A stretch of DNA of 13,594 bases from an uncultured Chromatiaceae bacterium (GTDB lineage Bacteria > Pseudomonadota > Gammaproteobacteria > Enterobacterales > Alteromonadaceae). Where the stretch lies: NCBI GenBank assembly GCA_946482325.1, contig CAMLRA010000109.1, positions 1 to 13,594 of the forward strand, given 5' to 3'. Shown piece by piece: positions 6,621 to 13,594 of this stretch. The translations under genes were made by a program, and so were the position numbers. Numbering within the stretch: position 1 is the first letter of the stretch; each line of letters opens with the position of its first letter. The notes beneath the pieces were generated by a model that saw only the letters and a program-made list of their open reading frames with translations, was not told where the DNA came from and did no database searches.

Positions 6621-6642
6621 CCCGGCGCGAAATCGCGCTGGG
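6621..6642 (+). terminator. GC-rich hairpin after the pirin gene
   Basis: CCCGGCGCG (6621-6629) pairs with CGCGCTGGG (6634-6642) over 9 pairs (one G-T) around AAAT. It starts 10 nt after the pirin stop. No T-tract follows, so termination would be imperfect. Its right arm overlaps the likely -35 of mtnN. Confidence 0.5.
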
Positions 6643-6667
6643 ACATTGTCTGACCTGCTTGTATAAT
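6640..6667 (+). promoter_or_regulatory. Promoter of mtnN
   Basis: GGGACA (6640-6645, 4/6 to TTGACA) and a perfect TATAAT (6662-6667) with a 16-bp spacer. Initiation falls near 6674, about 22 nt before the mtnN ATG. Confidence 0.7.
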
Positions 6668-6695
6668 GCCGTTTTTTTGTCACAGGATTTTCCTC

Positions 6696-7403
6696 ATGCA
6701 ATTAATCGGCATTATCGGCGCAATGGAACAGGAAGTTGCCATCCTCAAAGCGCAACTGAGTCAGATTGAAACTACCCGCGTCGCCAGTTTTGAATTTCAC
6801 CGCGGTCAGTTACAAGGCCGCGATGTGGTGCTGGTGCAGTCCGGCATCGGCAAAGTCACTGCCGCCATTGCTACGACCTTATTAATCCAGATATTTCAGC
6901 CATCAGCAGTGATCAACACCGGTTCTGCCGGTGGTTTTGATCCTGAACTGAATGTCGGCGACATCGTTGTCTCCACTGAATTACGTCATCATGATGTCGA
7001 CGTCACTGCTTTTGGTTATGAGCCAGGTCAGCTGCCACGCCTGCCGGCGGCTTTCACTGCAGATCCAGCCTTAATCGCCGCCGCGGTGCGCAGTATCCAG
7101 ACGTTGGGTTTTTGCCAGACTAAAACCGGCCTTATCACCACCGGTGATGTGTTTATGTGTGATCCGGAGCGGATTAATAAAACCCGCGCCACCTTCCCGC
7201 AAATGCTGGCGGTGGAAATGGAAGGCGCAGCGATTGCGCAGGTTTGTTACCAACTCGAGACTCCTTTTGTCGTGATCCGCAGTTTAAGTGATATTGCCGG
7301 CAAAGAATCACCGACCTCGTTTGAAGCCTATCTGGAGATTGCCTCGAAGAACAGCAGCGCTATGGTGCTGGAACTGTTGCGGCAGTTAAGCCTGGCGGCA
7401 TGA
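6696..7403 (+). CDS. mtnN: 5'-methylthioadenosine/S-adenosylhomocysteine nucleosidase
   Basis: MtnN (Pfs) cleaves adenine from methylthioadenosine, S-adenosylhomocysteine and 5'-deoxyadenosine, serving methionine salvage, removal of SAH and supply of the autoinducer-2 precursor. The 235-residue product matches E. coli Pfs (232 aa) end to end: IGIIGAMEQEV, SGIGKVTAAIATTLLI, NTGSAGGF, VGDIVVSTELRHHDVDVTAFGYE, VEMEGAAIA and FVVIRSLSDIA. The catalytic residues equivalent to E. coli E12, E174 and D197 are E13, E176 and D199. The frame is open back to 6666, but that ATG lies inside the -10 hexamer; the ATG at 6696 is preceded by AGGA about 9 nt upstream and gives the family N-terminus. It is followed after 4 bp by the CbiB-like gene. 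Confidence 0.96.
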   Translation: MQLIGIIGAMEQEVAILKAQLSQIETTRVASFEFHRGQLQGRDVVLVQSGIGKVTAAIATTLLIQIFQPSAVINTGSAGGFDPELNVGDIVVSTELRHHDVDVTAFGYEPGQLPRLPAAFTADPALIAAAVRSIQTLGFCQTKTGLITTGDVFMCDPERINKTRATFPQMLAVEMEGAAIAQVCYQLETPFVVIRSLSDIAGKESPTSFEAYLEIASKNSSAMVLELLRQLSLAA

Positions 7404-7407
7404 TTTC

Positions 7408-8394
7408 GTGTCAGTAACGCTGCAGCAATATTGGTTTTCATTACAACAAACGCCGGTATTTGAACCCGGCGTGTTGTTATTGCTGACCCTGCTGCTGGCG
7501 CGCTACGCCCCACTGCCGCTGCAGTATCAGCCCTGGCCGTTATTGCGGATGCTGGCGGAGCGAGTAGCGGGCAAAGTCAACAAAACCGCGGACAGGCCGG
7601 CACAGCAGCGTCTGGCCGGCATTTTGGCTTTGTTGGTGGTAGTTCTGCCTCTGCTGACACTGGCCTGGACCTTCCGTCATTTATCCGAATGGCCGGCAGG
7701 ATTTGATGCATTCCTGCTCTACCTGTGTCTGGATCATCGTCATTTCAGCAGCCAGGTCGCTGCTATAGCCGGCAGCCTGCAACGCCAGCAGCTGCAGCTG
7801 GCAAAAGATCAGCTACAACCCCTGCTGCGACGCGATTGTGGCAAACTCTCCGCAACCGGATTGGCCAAAGCCGGCATCGAAGTGCTGGCGCAGCGCCAAC
7901 TGCGTCATTTTGCCGCTGTACTGTTTTGGTTCCTTGCCGGCGGCGCTATGGCTGCGCTGGTCTGGCGATTATTGGTGGAGTTGCAGCAAGCCTGGTCCGG
8001 CAAAATCAGCAGCCAACGCCGGTTTGGTAGTGCTGTCGGTTGGGTTGGCCGCCTAATGTTATGGCCGGTATGCTGGTTACAGGGGGCGTTAGTTGCGCTG
8101 TTGTTCCGGTTTTTTCAGAGCCTGCGTTATTTCCGCGCCAGTCAGCTGGCCGCTTTGCCCGCAGCTGAACGTTGGTACTTGTCGGCCTGGAGTGCCGGCT
8201 TACAACGCAATCTGGCCGGTCCCGTGATGTATCAGGGCGTGAAAATCCGCCGTGAACGGATTGGACCCGAGCAAGCACCGGCGCTGGCCGACCTCTTGCT
8301 GGCGCAGGTGATGGAACAGCAAATCCAGCGCGCACTGTGGTTGCTTTGTTGTAGCGTTGTCGCACTGATTTTACTGTATCAATGGCCGCATTGA
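7408..8394 (+). CDS. Divergent CbiB/CobD-like membrane protein
   Basis: 328 residues with hydrophobic segments near 17-31, 70-88, 165-190, 218-235 and 310-325. It is homologous to adenosylcobinamide-phosphate synthase (CbiB/CobD): LLYLCLDHRHFSSQVAAI, LLRRDCGKLSATGLAKAGIEVLAQ, LFWFLAGGAMAALVWRL, and YLSAWSAGLQRNLAGPVMYQGVKI align by eye with family segments. The motifs I associate with function are changed: the usual AEN-x-x-DG reads AQRQLRH, NTLDSM reads VELQQA, and the DD before the sixth segment is absent. The product is therefore probably not a normal cobalamin-synthesis enzyme, although such genes are often annotated as cobD. No other B12 gene is in the window. The GTG start lies 4 bp after mtnN with only a weak GGCGG upstream, implying translational coupling. 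Confidence 0.8.
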   Translation: MSVTLQQYWFSLQQTPVFEPGVLLLLTLLLARYAPLPLQYQPWPLLRMLAERVAGKVNKTADRPAQQRLAGILALLVVVLPLLTLAWTFRHLSEWPAGFDAFLLYLCLDHRHFSSQVAAIAGSLQRQQLQLAKDQLQPLLRRDCGKLSATGLAKAGIEVLAQRQLRHFAAVLFWFLAGGAMAALVWRLLVELQQAWSGKISSQRRFGSAVGWVGRLMLWPVCWLQGALVALLFRFFQSLRYFRASQLAALPAAERWYLSAWSAGLQRNLAGPVMYQGVKIRRERIGPEQAPALADLLLAQVMEQQIQRALWLLCCSVVALILLYQWPH

Positions 8395-11300
8395 CTCTGA
8401 CAGTGCGGGCTGGACTTTTTACCGGATTTTGCGTTAAGGTCGCCGCCACAGGTCAACAACAGGGCAATCTATTGGCTACAAATACCGCCGGGTTTCGCCA
8501 CAAATTAAGCCAGTTGCTTCTGCTGATTCTATGCAGTGTAGTGTTGCTGCCGTCCGGTTTTGCCGCCGAAAACCGGAATCCTGTACCTTTGTTGCAACCA
8601 CTCACCACCGCGCAGGGCCTCAGCAGTGGTGCGGTAAATAAGGTCATCATCGACCATAGTGGTTTTTTATGGTTGGCGACCGACCGCGGCTTGAACCGCT
8701 TTGACGCCAATCAGGTTCGACAATTGCCGCTGGTGGACGATAGTCAGGTTGAACTTAATGTGTCCGCTGTACTGGAAGACAGCCAACGACGGCTGTTTGT
8801 CGCGGCACAACAACAAGGGTTATATCTGCTTGACCGCAACACCGCGGCTGCCGAGTTATTGACTCCACTACAACAACTGGAAAGCGATACCATTCCGCTG
8901 CTGCATGATGTGATAGAACAGCAACCAGATTTATTGCTGCTGGCCATCAATAAAGCGGTGTATCAGTTGCAGTTGCCCGGCCGTCAGCTAAAGCAAATTT
9001 TTGAGTTTGATGGCGGCAACAGTTTGATGTCCCGCGTCAGAATTTTAAAGAAACTCAATCAGTTGCTGCTGATTGGCACGTCCCGTGGTTTATTTATTTA
9101 CGACCTGAAAACCCAGCAACACTGGCCTCTGCAACTCAATAATGCAGGTCAGGGGCGATTTGACAATTTGGTCAGGACCCTCGAAATCATTAACAACCAG
9201 CTGTATCTGGCACTCGGTTCCAGCCTGTTCAGGTTGAATGAAGCTGAACTGCGCCAAGCGGCAACCCAACAATTGACCGCCACAGCGCTGCTGACAGACC
9301 TGCAGATTAGTAAAATCCTGCCGCGGCCACAAGGCTTGTTACTGGGCACCAACAAAGGCCTGTTCCAACTGGATAATAACCAGCAGCAAGCTCGTTTTTT
9401 ATGGCGTTTTACTGATAGTCTGTACGACATTGATCAGGACAGTATCACAGACTTGGCCGCAACACCCGATGGTGGTTTTTGGGTTGCGAGCCGCTTGCAG
9501 GGCGCGTATTACTGGCATCCGCGCAGCACCCACTTTCAACATCTGAAACTGCCGATCCCGGCCAGTTCCGGCCAGGCCTTGCAAGCCGGATTCAGCCCAA
9601 GGGCAGTGCTCGCGCTGGCTGAAAGCCCGGCTAATCAGTTGTTGCTCAGTACGCTGCATGGCTTAAAACGCTTTGATCTGACTTCGGGAAGCTTGACCGA
9701 TATCCCCTACCCCGCGACTTTACCTGCCACTTTCTCTGCGGTCGTGGCGCGAATTTACCCGGAGCATGCCGAAAAACTCTGGTTGCGCAACGGCAATGCA
9801 TTACATCTGCTTTCAACCCAAACCAACGAATTTTTACTACTGCCCTTGCAAGATCAAGCGCAGCAATCGCTGGTTCAACTGAATGCCCGCGGTCACTGGC
9901 GCGATGATAACGGTGTATTCTGGTTTTACAACGCAGAAGATTATTTCCGCTACCAGCCTGCAGACGGCTCGCTGCAAGCGATACCGGAACTACGCCAAGC
10001 TGAACCAACCCACAGAGCCGGCCGTTTTCTCGGGACACACCCACAACACAAAGACCAGATGTTTTTCAGCGCCGCTGACCGGCTTTGGTTGTTTGATCAG
10101 CAAAAGAGGCAGGTGCGGAAAATCTATGAGGCCATGCCTTATCAGCCCGGCCTCGCCCGCACTGCCGACAGAATGTGCGTCGATGGTCGCGGAGACTTGT
10201 GGTTTACCATCCGTGGCCTTGGTTTACTGAGTTTCGATGGGGCTACTTTGCAGCTGAAGCATCACCTGCATAAACAAAATGGATTGCAAAACAATGCGAT
10301 TTATTCCTGTGAAGCGGACAGTGATGGGCATTTGTGGTTTGCCAGCCAACAGGGCCTGACCCGGCTGGATCCAAACACTTTGCGGCTGGAACCATTTGAT
10401 AAAGGTGATGGTTTATCCGGCAGTGATTTCAGTTATGCCGCCAGTCTGAAGTTATCAAATGGTATCTTGGCTTATGGCACCAACGCCGGCCTGACCTGGT
10501 TTAATCCGGCGGAGCTGGCGGAAACTGCCCAAGCGCCGAATATTGCCATTACCGGCATCGGCGCAATGAATCAGGCGACTTCAACGGCACTGAATAACCT
10601 CGACGGCCAGTCCTTCCGCTTTGCCTACGACAGCCTCGGTATTGAAGTCAGTTTTTCAGCGCTGAATTTTCGCGACAGCGATAAAATTCAGTATAAGTTC
10701 TGGCTGGAAGGCCATCGCGAGATCCGGTTCCCGCAACAAAACAATGCCAGTGTGACTTTTCCACAGCTCGAACCCGGCTTGTACACTTTCCATGTCAAAG
10801 CACTGACGCCGCACAATGGCAAAGAAAGCCCGACAGCCACTTTAACATTGCGCATCGAACCAGCCCCCTGGTATTCGACCACTGCGTTAGTCAGTTATGC
10901 CGTGCTTGGCCTTATTCTGCTATTTATCTGGCAACACAACCGACTGGCACAAAAACGCCTGTTGGCGCAGGCACATTATAAAGTGCGCGCCAGCGAACAA
11001 CGCTTAAAACAGGCACTGGAGGCGGTGAACAGCGGTGTCTGGGATTACCTGGTGCAGAAAAACAGCATGTATGCACAGCGGGTGCATGCGATGCTGGGCT
11101 ATAGCGAAGAACTGAATCCGCTGTCCATGCAACAACATCTGGCGCTGATCCATCCTGATGATCGCGACGGCTATCAGCAGGCTTGGCAACGGTTCATTGC
11201 CGTGCCGGAACGTAGCTTTGATTTTACCTTCCGCATGCAGCATAAAAATGGCAGCTGGCTGTGGTTCCGCGATATCGGTAAAGTGACCGAAACTCAGGGC

Positions 11301-13016
11301 GATAAAGCGCTGCGGGTCATCGGCACCTACAGCAATATTACTGAAACCCGCGCAACCAAAGAAAAAGCCCGTTTATTTGGTGAAGCCTTCCAGCAAACCC
11401 GGGACTGGGTGGTATTGCTGGATCCGGAACAACGGGTGCTGGCTGCGAATCAGTCGTTTGCCGATGTGTTCGGCAATATGGATGATTATCTGTCCAACCC
11501 GCGCGTGCATGAACTGGGCATTAGCTTGTCACGACGGCGTTTTTATACCCGATTATTAAGCGGCATGACGGCCAACCAACACTGGCAAGGCGAAGAAATA
11601 GTGCTGAGTCCGGATGGCACCGAGCGCCCTACGTTGCTGAATATCAGTGCAGTCGGCGACGAAAACGGCGTTGATTTTTATGTCTTGGTGTTTACCGACA
11701 TCACAGCGCAAAAACAAGCCGAAGACGACTTGCGTTATCTAGCCAATTATGACGCCTTAACCGGTCTGCCCAACCGTGCTTTGCTGATGGACCGCATTCT
11801 GCACGGCATCGAAACAGCAAAACGGGAAAAGCGCTCGCTGGCGCTCTGTTTTATTGATTTGGACCGGTTTAAACAAATAAACGACAGCCTTGGTCATGAT
11901 ATTGGCGACTTACTACTCAAACAGGTTGCCAAACGCCTGACGTCAATTTTACGGCTAACCGACACCGTCGCCCGCCTGGGGGGGGATGAATTTGTGGTTT
12001 TACTGGAAAGCTATAAAAATGACGACAATATCAGCCATGTTGCGCGTAAGATGCTGAAATCTATTGCCGAGCCTATGCAGCTCGGTACGCATTCGGTCAG
12101 CGTATCCCCCAGTATCGGTATCGCCGTGTATCCGGAAGACGCCGCCGACGCCACTGAATTACTCAAACATGCTGACGTGGCGATGTATCACGCCAAAGAT
12201 TTGGGCCGAAACAACTTCCAGTTTTTTATTCAGGAAATGAACGACAAGGCCCAAATGCAGCTGGCACGGGAAACCCGTCTCAGAAGTGCCTGGCAGCACA
12301 ACGAATTTCTCAATTATTACCAGCCCATTTATGACAGTCTGCAGCAAAAAATTGTTGGTGTGGAAGTATTGATGCGCTGGCAGGACGCTGACCGGCTGGT
12401 GCCGCCAAATGATTTTATCCCGCTGGCTGAAGACCTGCGGCTGATTGTCCCGATGACACAAGCGTTGCTGGTTCGTGCGCTGGCCGATTTACAGCAATGG
12501 CACCGGGCCGGCTATCCGTTGTATGTGTCGGTCAATTTATCCCCCCGTCATCTCGAGCAACAAAATCTGGCACTGGAAACCGCAGCCTTGCTGGCGCAAT
12601 ATCAGCTGCCCGCCAGCTGTCTGCGTTTTGAGGTGACCGAAAGTGCGCTGATGCAGGACCACCACAGCGCGATCGCTACGATGCTGGCACTGAGCGAACT
12701 CGGCGTGCAGCTGGCGCTGGATGATTTTGGCACGGGTTATTCTTCCCTGAAATACCTCAAAGAACTGCCGATTGACGGCATCAAAATCGACCGTAGCTTT
12801 GTCAAAGATATTGGCATCGACCGCAATGATGAAACCATCATCGACGCGATGCTCAGTATGGCCAGCAGCCTTGGCATGTATTGCATCGCTGAGGGTGTCG
12901 AAACCGAACAACAGCTGGCGTTTTTCAGTCAGCGCGGCTGTCATTTGATCCAGGGTTATCTGTTTGGTAAACCAATGGCCGCAGCGCAATTGCTGCAAAG
13001 CCTGCAACAGCATTAA
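8382..13016 (+). CDS. Reg_prop/Y_Y_Y periplasmic sensor, PAS-PAS-GGDEF-EAL c-di-GMP protein
   Basis: A 1,544-residue inner-membrane sensor for c-di-GMP turnover. Order: signal peptide (core 43-57, cleavage near A62); beta-propeller of Reg_prop repeats (about 70-740; clear blades at 79-108 and 634-664); Y_Y_Y domain (about 745-820); membrane helix (834-852); PAS_3/PAC (870-987); PAS (990-1110); GGDEF (1115-1285); EAL (1305-1540). The cyclase motif GGDEF is intact at 1200-1204, with the inhibitory site RLTD (1191-1194) in place. The phosphodiesterase set is complete: E1328 (EVL for EAL), N1385, E1420, D1447-D1448, K1468, E1504 and Q1524. Both activities look possible. The propeller probably binds a ligand in the periplasm. 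ATG 8382 overlaps the previous gene by 13 bp and lacks a Shine-Dalgarno. TTG 8472, with AGGG 7 nt upstream, gives a better-sized signal peptide and may be the true start. Confidence 0.92.
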   Translation: MAALTLTVRAGLFTGFCVKVAATGQQQGNLLATNTAGFRHKLSQLLLLILCSVVLLPSGFAAENRNPVPLLQPLTTAQGLSSGAVNKVIIDHSGFLWLATDRGLNRFDANQVRQLPLVDDSQVELNVSAVLEDSQRRLFVAAQQQGLYLLDRNTAAAELLTPLQQLESDTIPLLHDVIEQQPDLLLLAINKAVYQLQLPGRQLKQIFEFDGGNSLMSRVRILKKLNQLLLIGTSRGLFIYDLKTQQHWPLQLNNAGQGRFDNLVRTLEIINNQLYLALGSSLFRLNEAELRQAATQQLTATALLTDLQISKILPRPQGLLLGTNKGLFQLDNNQQQARFLWRFTDSLYDIDQDSITDLAATPDGGFWVASRLQGAYYWHPRSTHFQHLKLPIPASSGQALQAGFSPRAVLALAESPANQLLLSTLHGLKRFDLTSGSLTDIPYPATLPATFSAVVARIYPEHAEKLWLRNGNALHLLSTQTNEFLLLPLQDQAQQSLVQLNARGHWRDDNGVFWFYNAEDYFRYQPADGSLQAIPELRQAEPTHRAGRFLGTHPQHKDQMFFSAADRLWLFDQQKRQVRKIYEAMPYQPGLARTADRMCVDGRGDLWFTIRGLGLLSFDGATLQLKHHLHKQNGLQNNAIYSCEADSDGHLWFASQQGLTRLDPNTLRLEPFDKGDGLSGSDFSYAASLKLSNGILAYGTNAGLTWFNPAELAETAQAPNIAITGIGAMNQATSTALNNLDGQSFRFAYDSLGIEVSFSALNFRDSDKIQYKFWLEGHREIRFPQQNNASVTFPQLEPGLYTFHVKALTPHNGKESPTATLTLRIEPAPWYSTTALVSYAVLGLILLFIWQHNRLAQKRLLAQAHYKVRASEQRLKQALEAVNSGVWDYLVQKNSMYAQRVHAMLGYSEELNPLSMQQHLALIHPDDRDGYQQAWQRFIAVPERSFDFTFRMQHKNGSWLWFRDIGKVTETQGDKALRVIGTYSNITETRATKEKARLFGEAFQQTRDWVVLLDPEQRVLAANQSFADVFGNMDDYLSNPRVHELGISLSRRRFYTRLLSGMTANQHWQGEEIVLSPDGTERPTLLNISAVGDENGVDFYVLVFTDITAQKQAEDDLRYLANYDALTGLPNRALLMDRILHGIETAKREKRSLALCFIDLDRFKQINDSLGHDIGDLLLKQVAKRLTSILRLTDTVARLGGDEFVVLLESYKNDDNISHVARKMLKSIAEPMQLGTHSVSVSPSIGIAVYPEDAADATELLKHADVAMYHAKDLGRNNFQFFIQEMNDKAQMQLARETRLRSAWQHNEFLNYYQPIYDSLQQKIVGVEVLMRWQDADRLVPPNDFIPLAEDLRLIVPMTQALLVRALADLQQWHRAGYPLYVSVNLSPRHLEQQNLALETAALLAQYQLPASCLRFEVTESALMQDHHSAIATMLALSELGVQLALDDFGTGYSSLKYLKELPIDGIKIDRSFVKDIGIDRNDETIIDAMLSMASSLGMYCIAEGVETEQQLAFFSQRGCHLIQGYLFGKPMAAAQLLQSLQQH

Positions 13017-13048
13017 ACTATGCCGTCCTAGCGCCTGTACCGGAGTCG

Positions 13049-13594
13049 ATGGTGCCTGTTTCCCGTTTATATCTGGCTGCGGCCTTGTTATTGCTGGCCG
13101 AAGCCTGTTTTGCCGGCATTGGCGCTTTAGTGAAACTGACCAGTGATTCGGCCAGTCAGGTGCAGGTGGTGTTTTTCCGCAACTTTTTTGCTTTGCTGGT
13201 CATGCTGCCGTGGATTTACCTGCAAGGTGCTCAAATTCTGAAAACCAAACGCTGGTATTTGCACCTAAGCCGCGCCAGCACTGGCATCATCTCGATGTAC
13301 TGTTTTTTCTATATCATTAGCCAGTTACCGTTAGCACAGGCCATGTTGGTGCTGTTGCTATCGCCTTTTGTCGTGCCGATTATTGCCAGATTCTGGCTCC
13401 ATGAGCGGCCAAGCAAACTGACACTGTTTGCTATTCTACTGGGTTTTATCGGTGTATTTATTGCCATACCGCTGAATGAAGGCCCGGCTAACTGGCTGAT
13501 GCTGGCGATTGGATTACTCTCGGCGGTGCTGGTGGCTGTGACTAAAACCACCATCCGCTATATGTCTGATACTGAACCTGCGGCCCGTATCGTA
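13049..13594 (+). CDS. DMT-superfamily (EamA-type) membrane transporter, N-terminal part
   Basis: The first 182 codons of an open frame that leaves the window at the right edge. The product is highly hydrophobic, with about five membrane helices visible: LYLAAALLLLAEACFAGIGAL, VFFRNFFALLVMLPWIYL, ISMYCFFYIISQLPLAQAM, LVLLLSPFVVPIIARFWL and FAILLGFIGVFIAIPL, then a sixth beginning at NWLMLAIGLLSAVL. The pattern FFRN...R....YCFFYIIS.LPLA.A..L..L.P......R..L.E is typical of EamA-domain exporters. The substrate cannot be told. GGAG at 13042-13045 is only 3 nt from ATG 13049 but 6 nt from the GTG at 13052, so translation may begin one codon later. The 32-bp gap after the GGDEF/EAL gene shows no terminator, so it may be cotranscribed. 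Confidence 0.88.
   Translation, partial: MVPVSRLYLAAALLLLAEACFAGIGALVKLTSDSASQVQVVFFRNFFALLVMLPWIYLQGAQILKTKRWYLHLSRASTGIISMYCFFYIISQLPLAQAMLVLLLSPFVVPIIARFWLHERPSKLTLFAILLGFIGVFIAIPLNEGPANWLMLAIGLLSAVLVAVTKTTIRYMSDTEPAARIV

Noticed and set aside
12537..13013. Long antisense open frame (158 codons) over the EAL region, and similar ones at 1924-2412 and 8006-8449
   Set aside because: They have no recognisable domains, no Shine-Dalgarno, and lie wholly opposite well-supported genes. They are codon-bias shadows.
1..13594. CRISPR array, insertion sequence, toxin-antitoxin or phage-defence module
   Set aside because: No spaced direct repeats, terminal inverted repeats, transposase, integrase or toxin-antitoxin-like gene pairs were seen on either strand. 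The unusual features here are regulatory and signalling ones.

Overview
The window looks like a chromosomal segment of a gammaproteobacterium of the Alteromonadales/Chromatiaceae type (Rheinheimera, Alishewanella or a close relative). This placement is an inference from the moderate GC, the holD-rimI-prfC neighbourhood, a HopJ-family gene, an mtnN-cbiB-like pair, and a very large periplasmic-sensor GGDEF/EAL protein. No insertion sequence, integrase, phage gene, CRISPR array or other sign of recent transfer was seen.

Left part, minus strand (1-1482): the 5' end of prfC (release factor 3, cut by the window edge) with its own extended -10 promoter. Upstream of it, and transcribed the same way, is a compact unit of tRNA-Trp, holD (DNA polymerase III psi) and rimI (ribosomal protein S18 alanine acetyltransferase). 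A near-consensus promoter with a GC-rich discriminator sits just before the tRNA, and no terminator is visible between tRNA and holD. A messenger for replication and ribosome-modification proteins therefore probably shares a transcript with a tRNA.

Centre-left (1483-3534): a plus-strand single-domain response regulator follows a leader with two back-to-back hairpins. It converges on a minus-strand HopJ-family gene. Divergent from hopJ is an uncharacterised protein with two EF-hand-like Ca2+ loops. Its upstream DNA carries a nearly perfect sigma-28 (FliA) promoter, TAAAGTTT-N11-GCCGATAG, about 30 nt of leader and a strong Shine-Dalgarno. This places an unknown calcium-binding protein in the flagellar class-3 regulon and is the strongest new lead here.

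Centre (3535-6611): a two-gene alkylation-repair operon. An Ada N-domain/AraC/AlkA fusion is followed one base later by a separate O6-methylguanine-DNA methyltransferase. A pirin-family cupin comes next.

Right part (6612-13594): mtnN (MTA/SAH nucleosidase, strong promoter), a divergent CbiB/CobD-like membrane protein that has lost the family's hallmark polar motifs, and a protein of about 1,500 residues. That protein has a signal peptide, Reg_prop beta-propeller, Y_Y_Y domain, membrane helix, two PAS domains, GGDEF and EAL. The three are packed head to tail with a 4-bp gap and then a 13-bp overlap and are probably cotranscribed. A DMT/EamA-family transporter gene starts 32 bp later and runs off the right edge. 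Signalling is a theme of the window (a lone receiver domain, a FliA-controlled Ca2+-binding protein, a c-di-GMP enzyme), but a functional link between these genes is only an inference.
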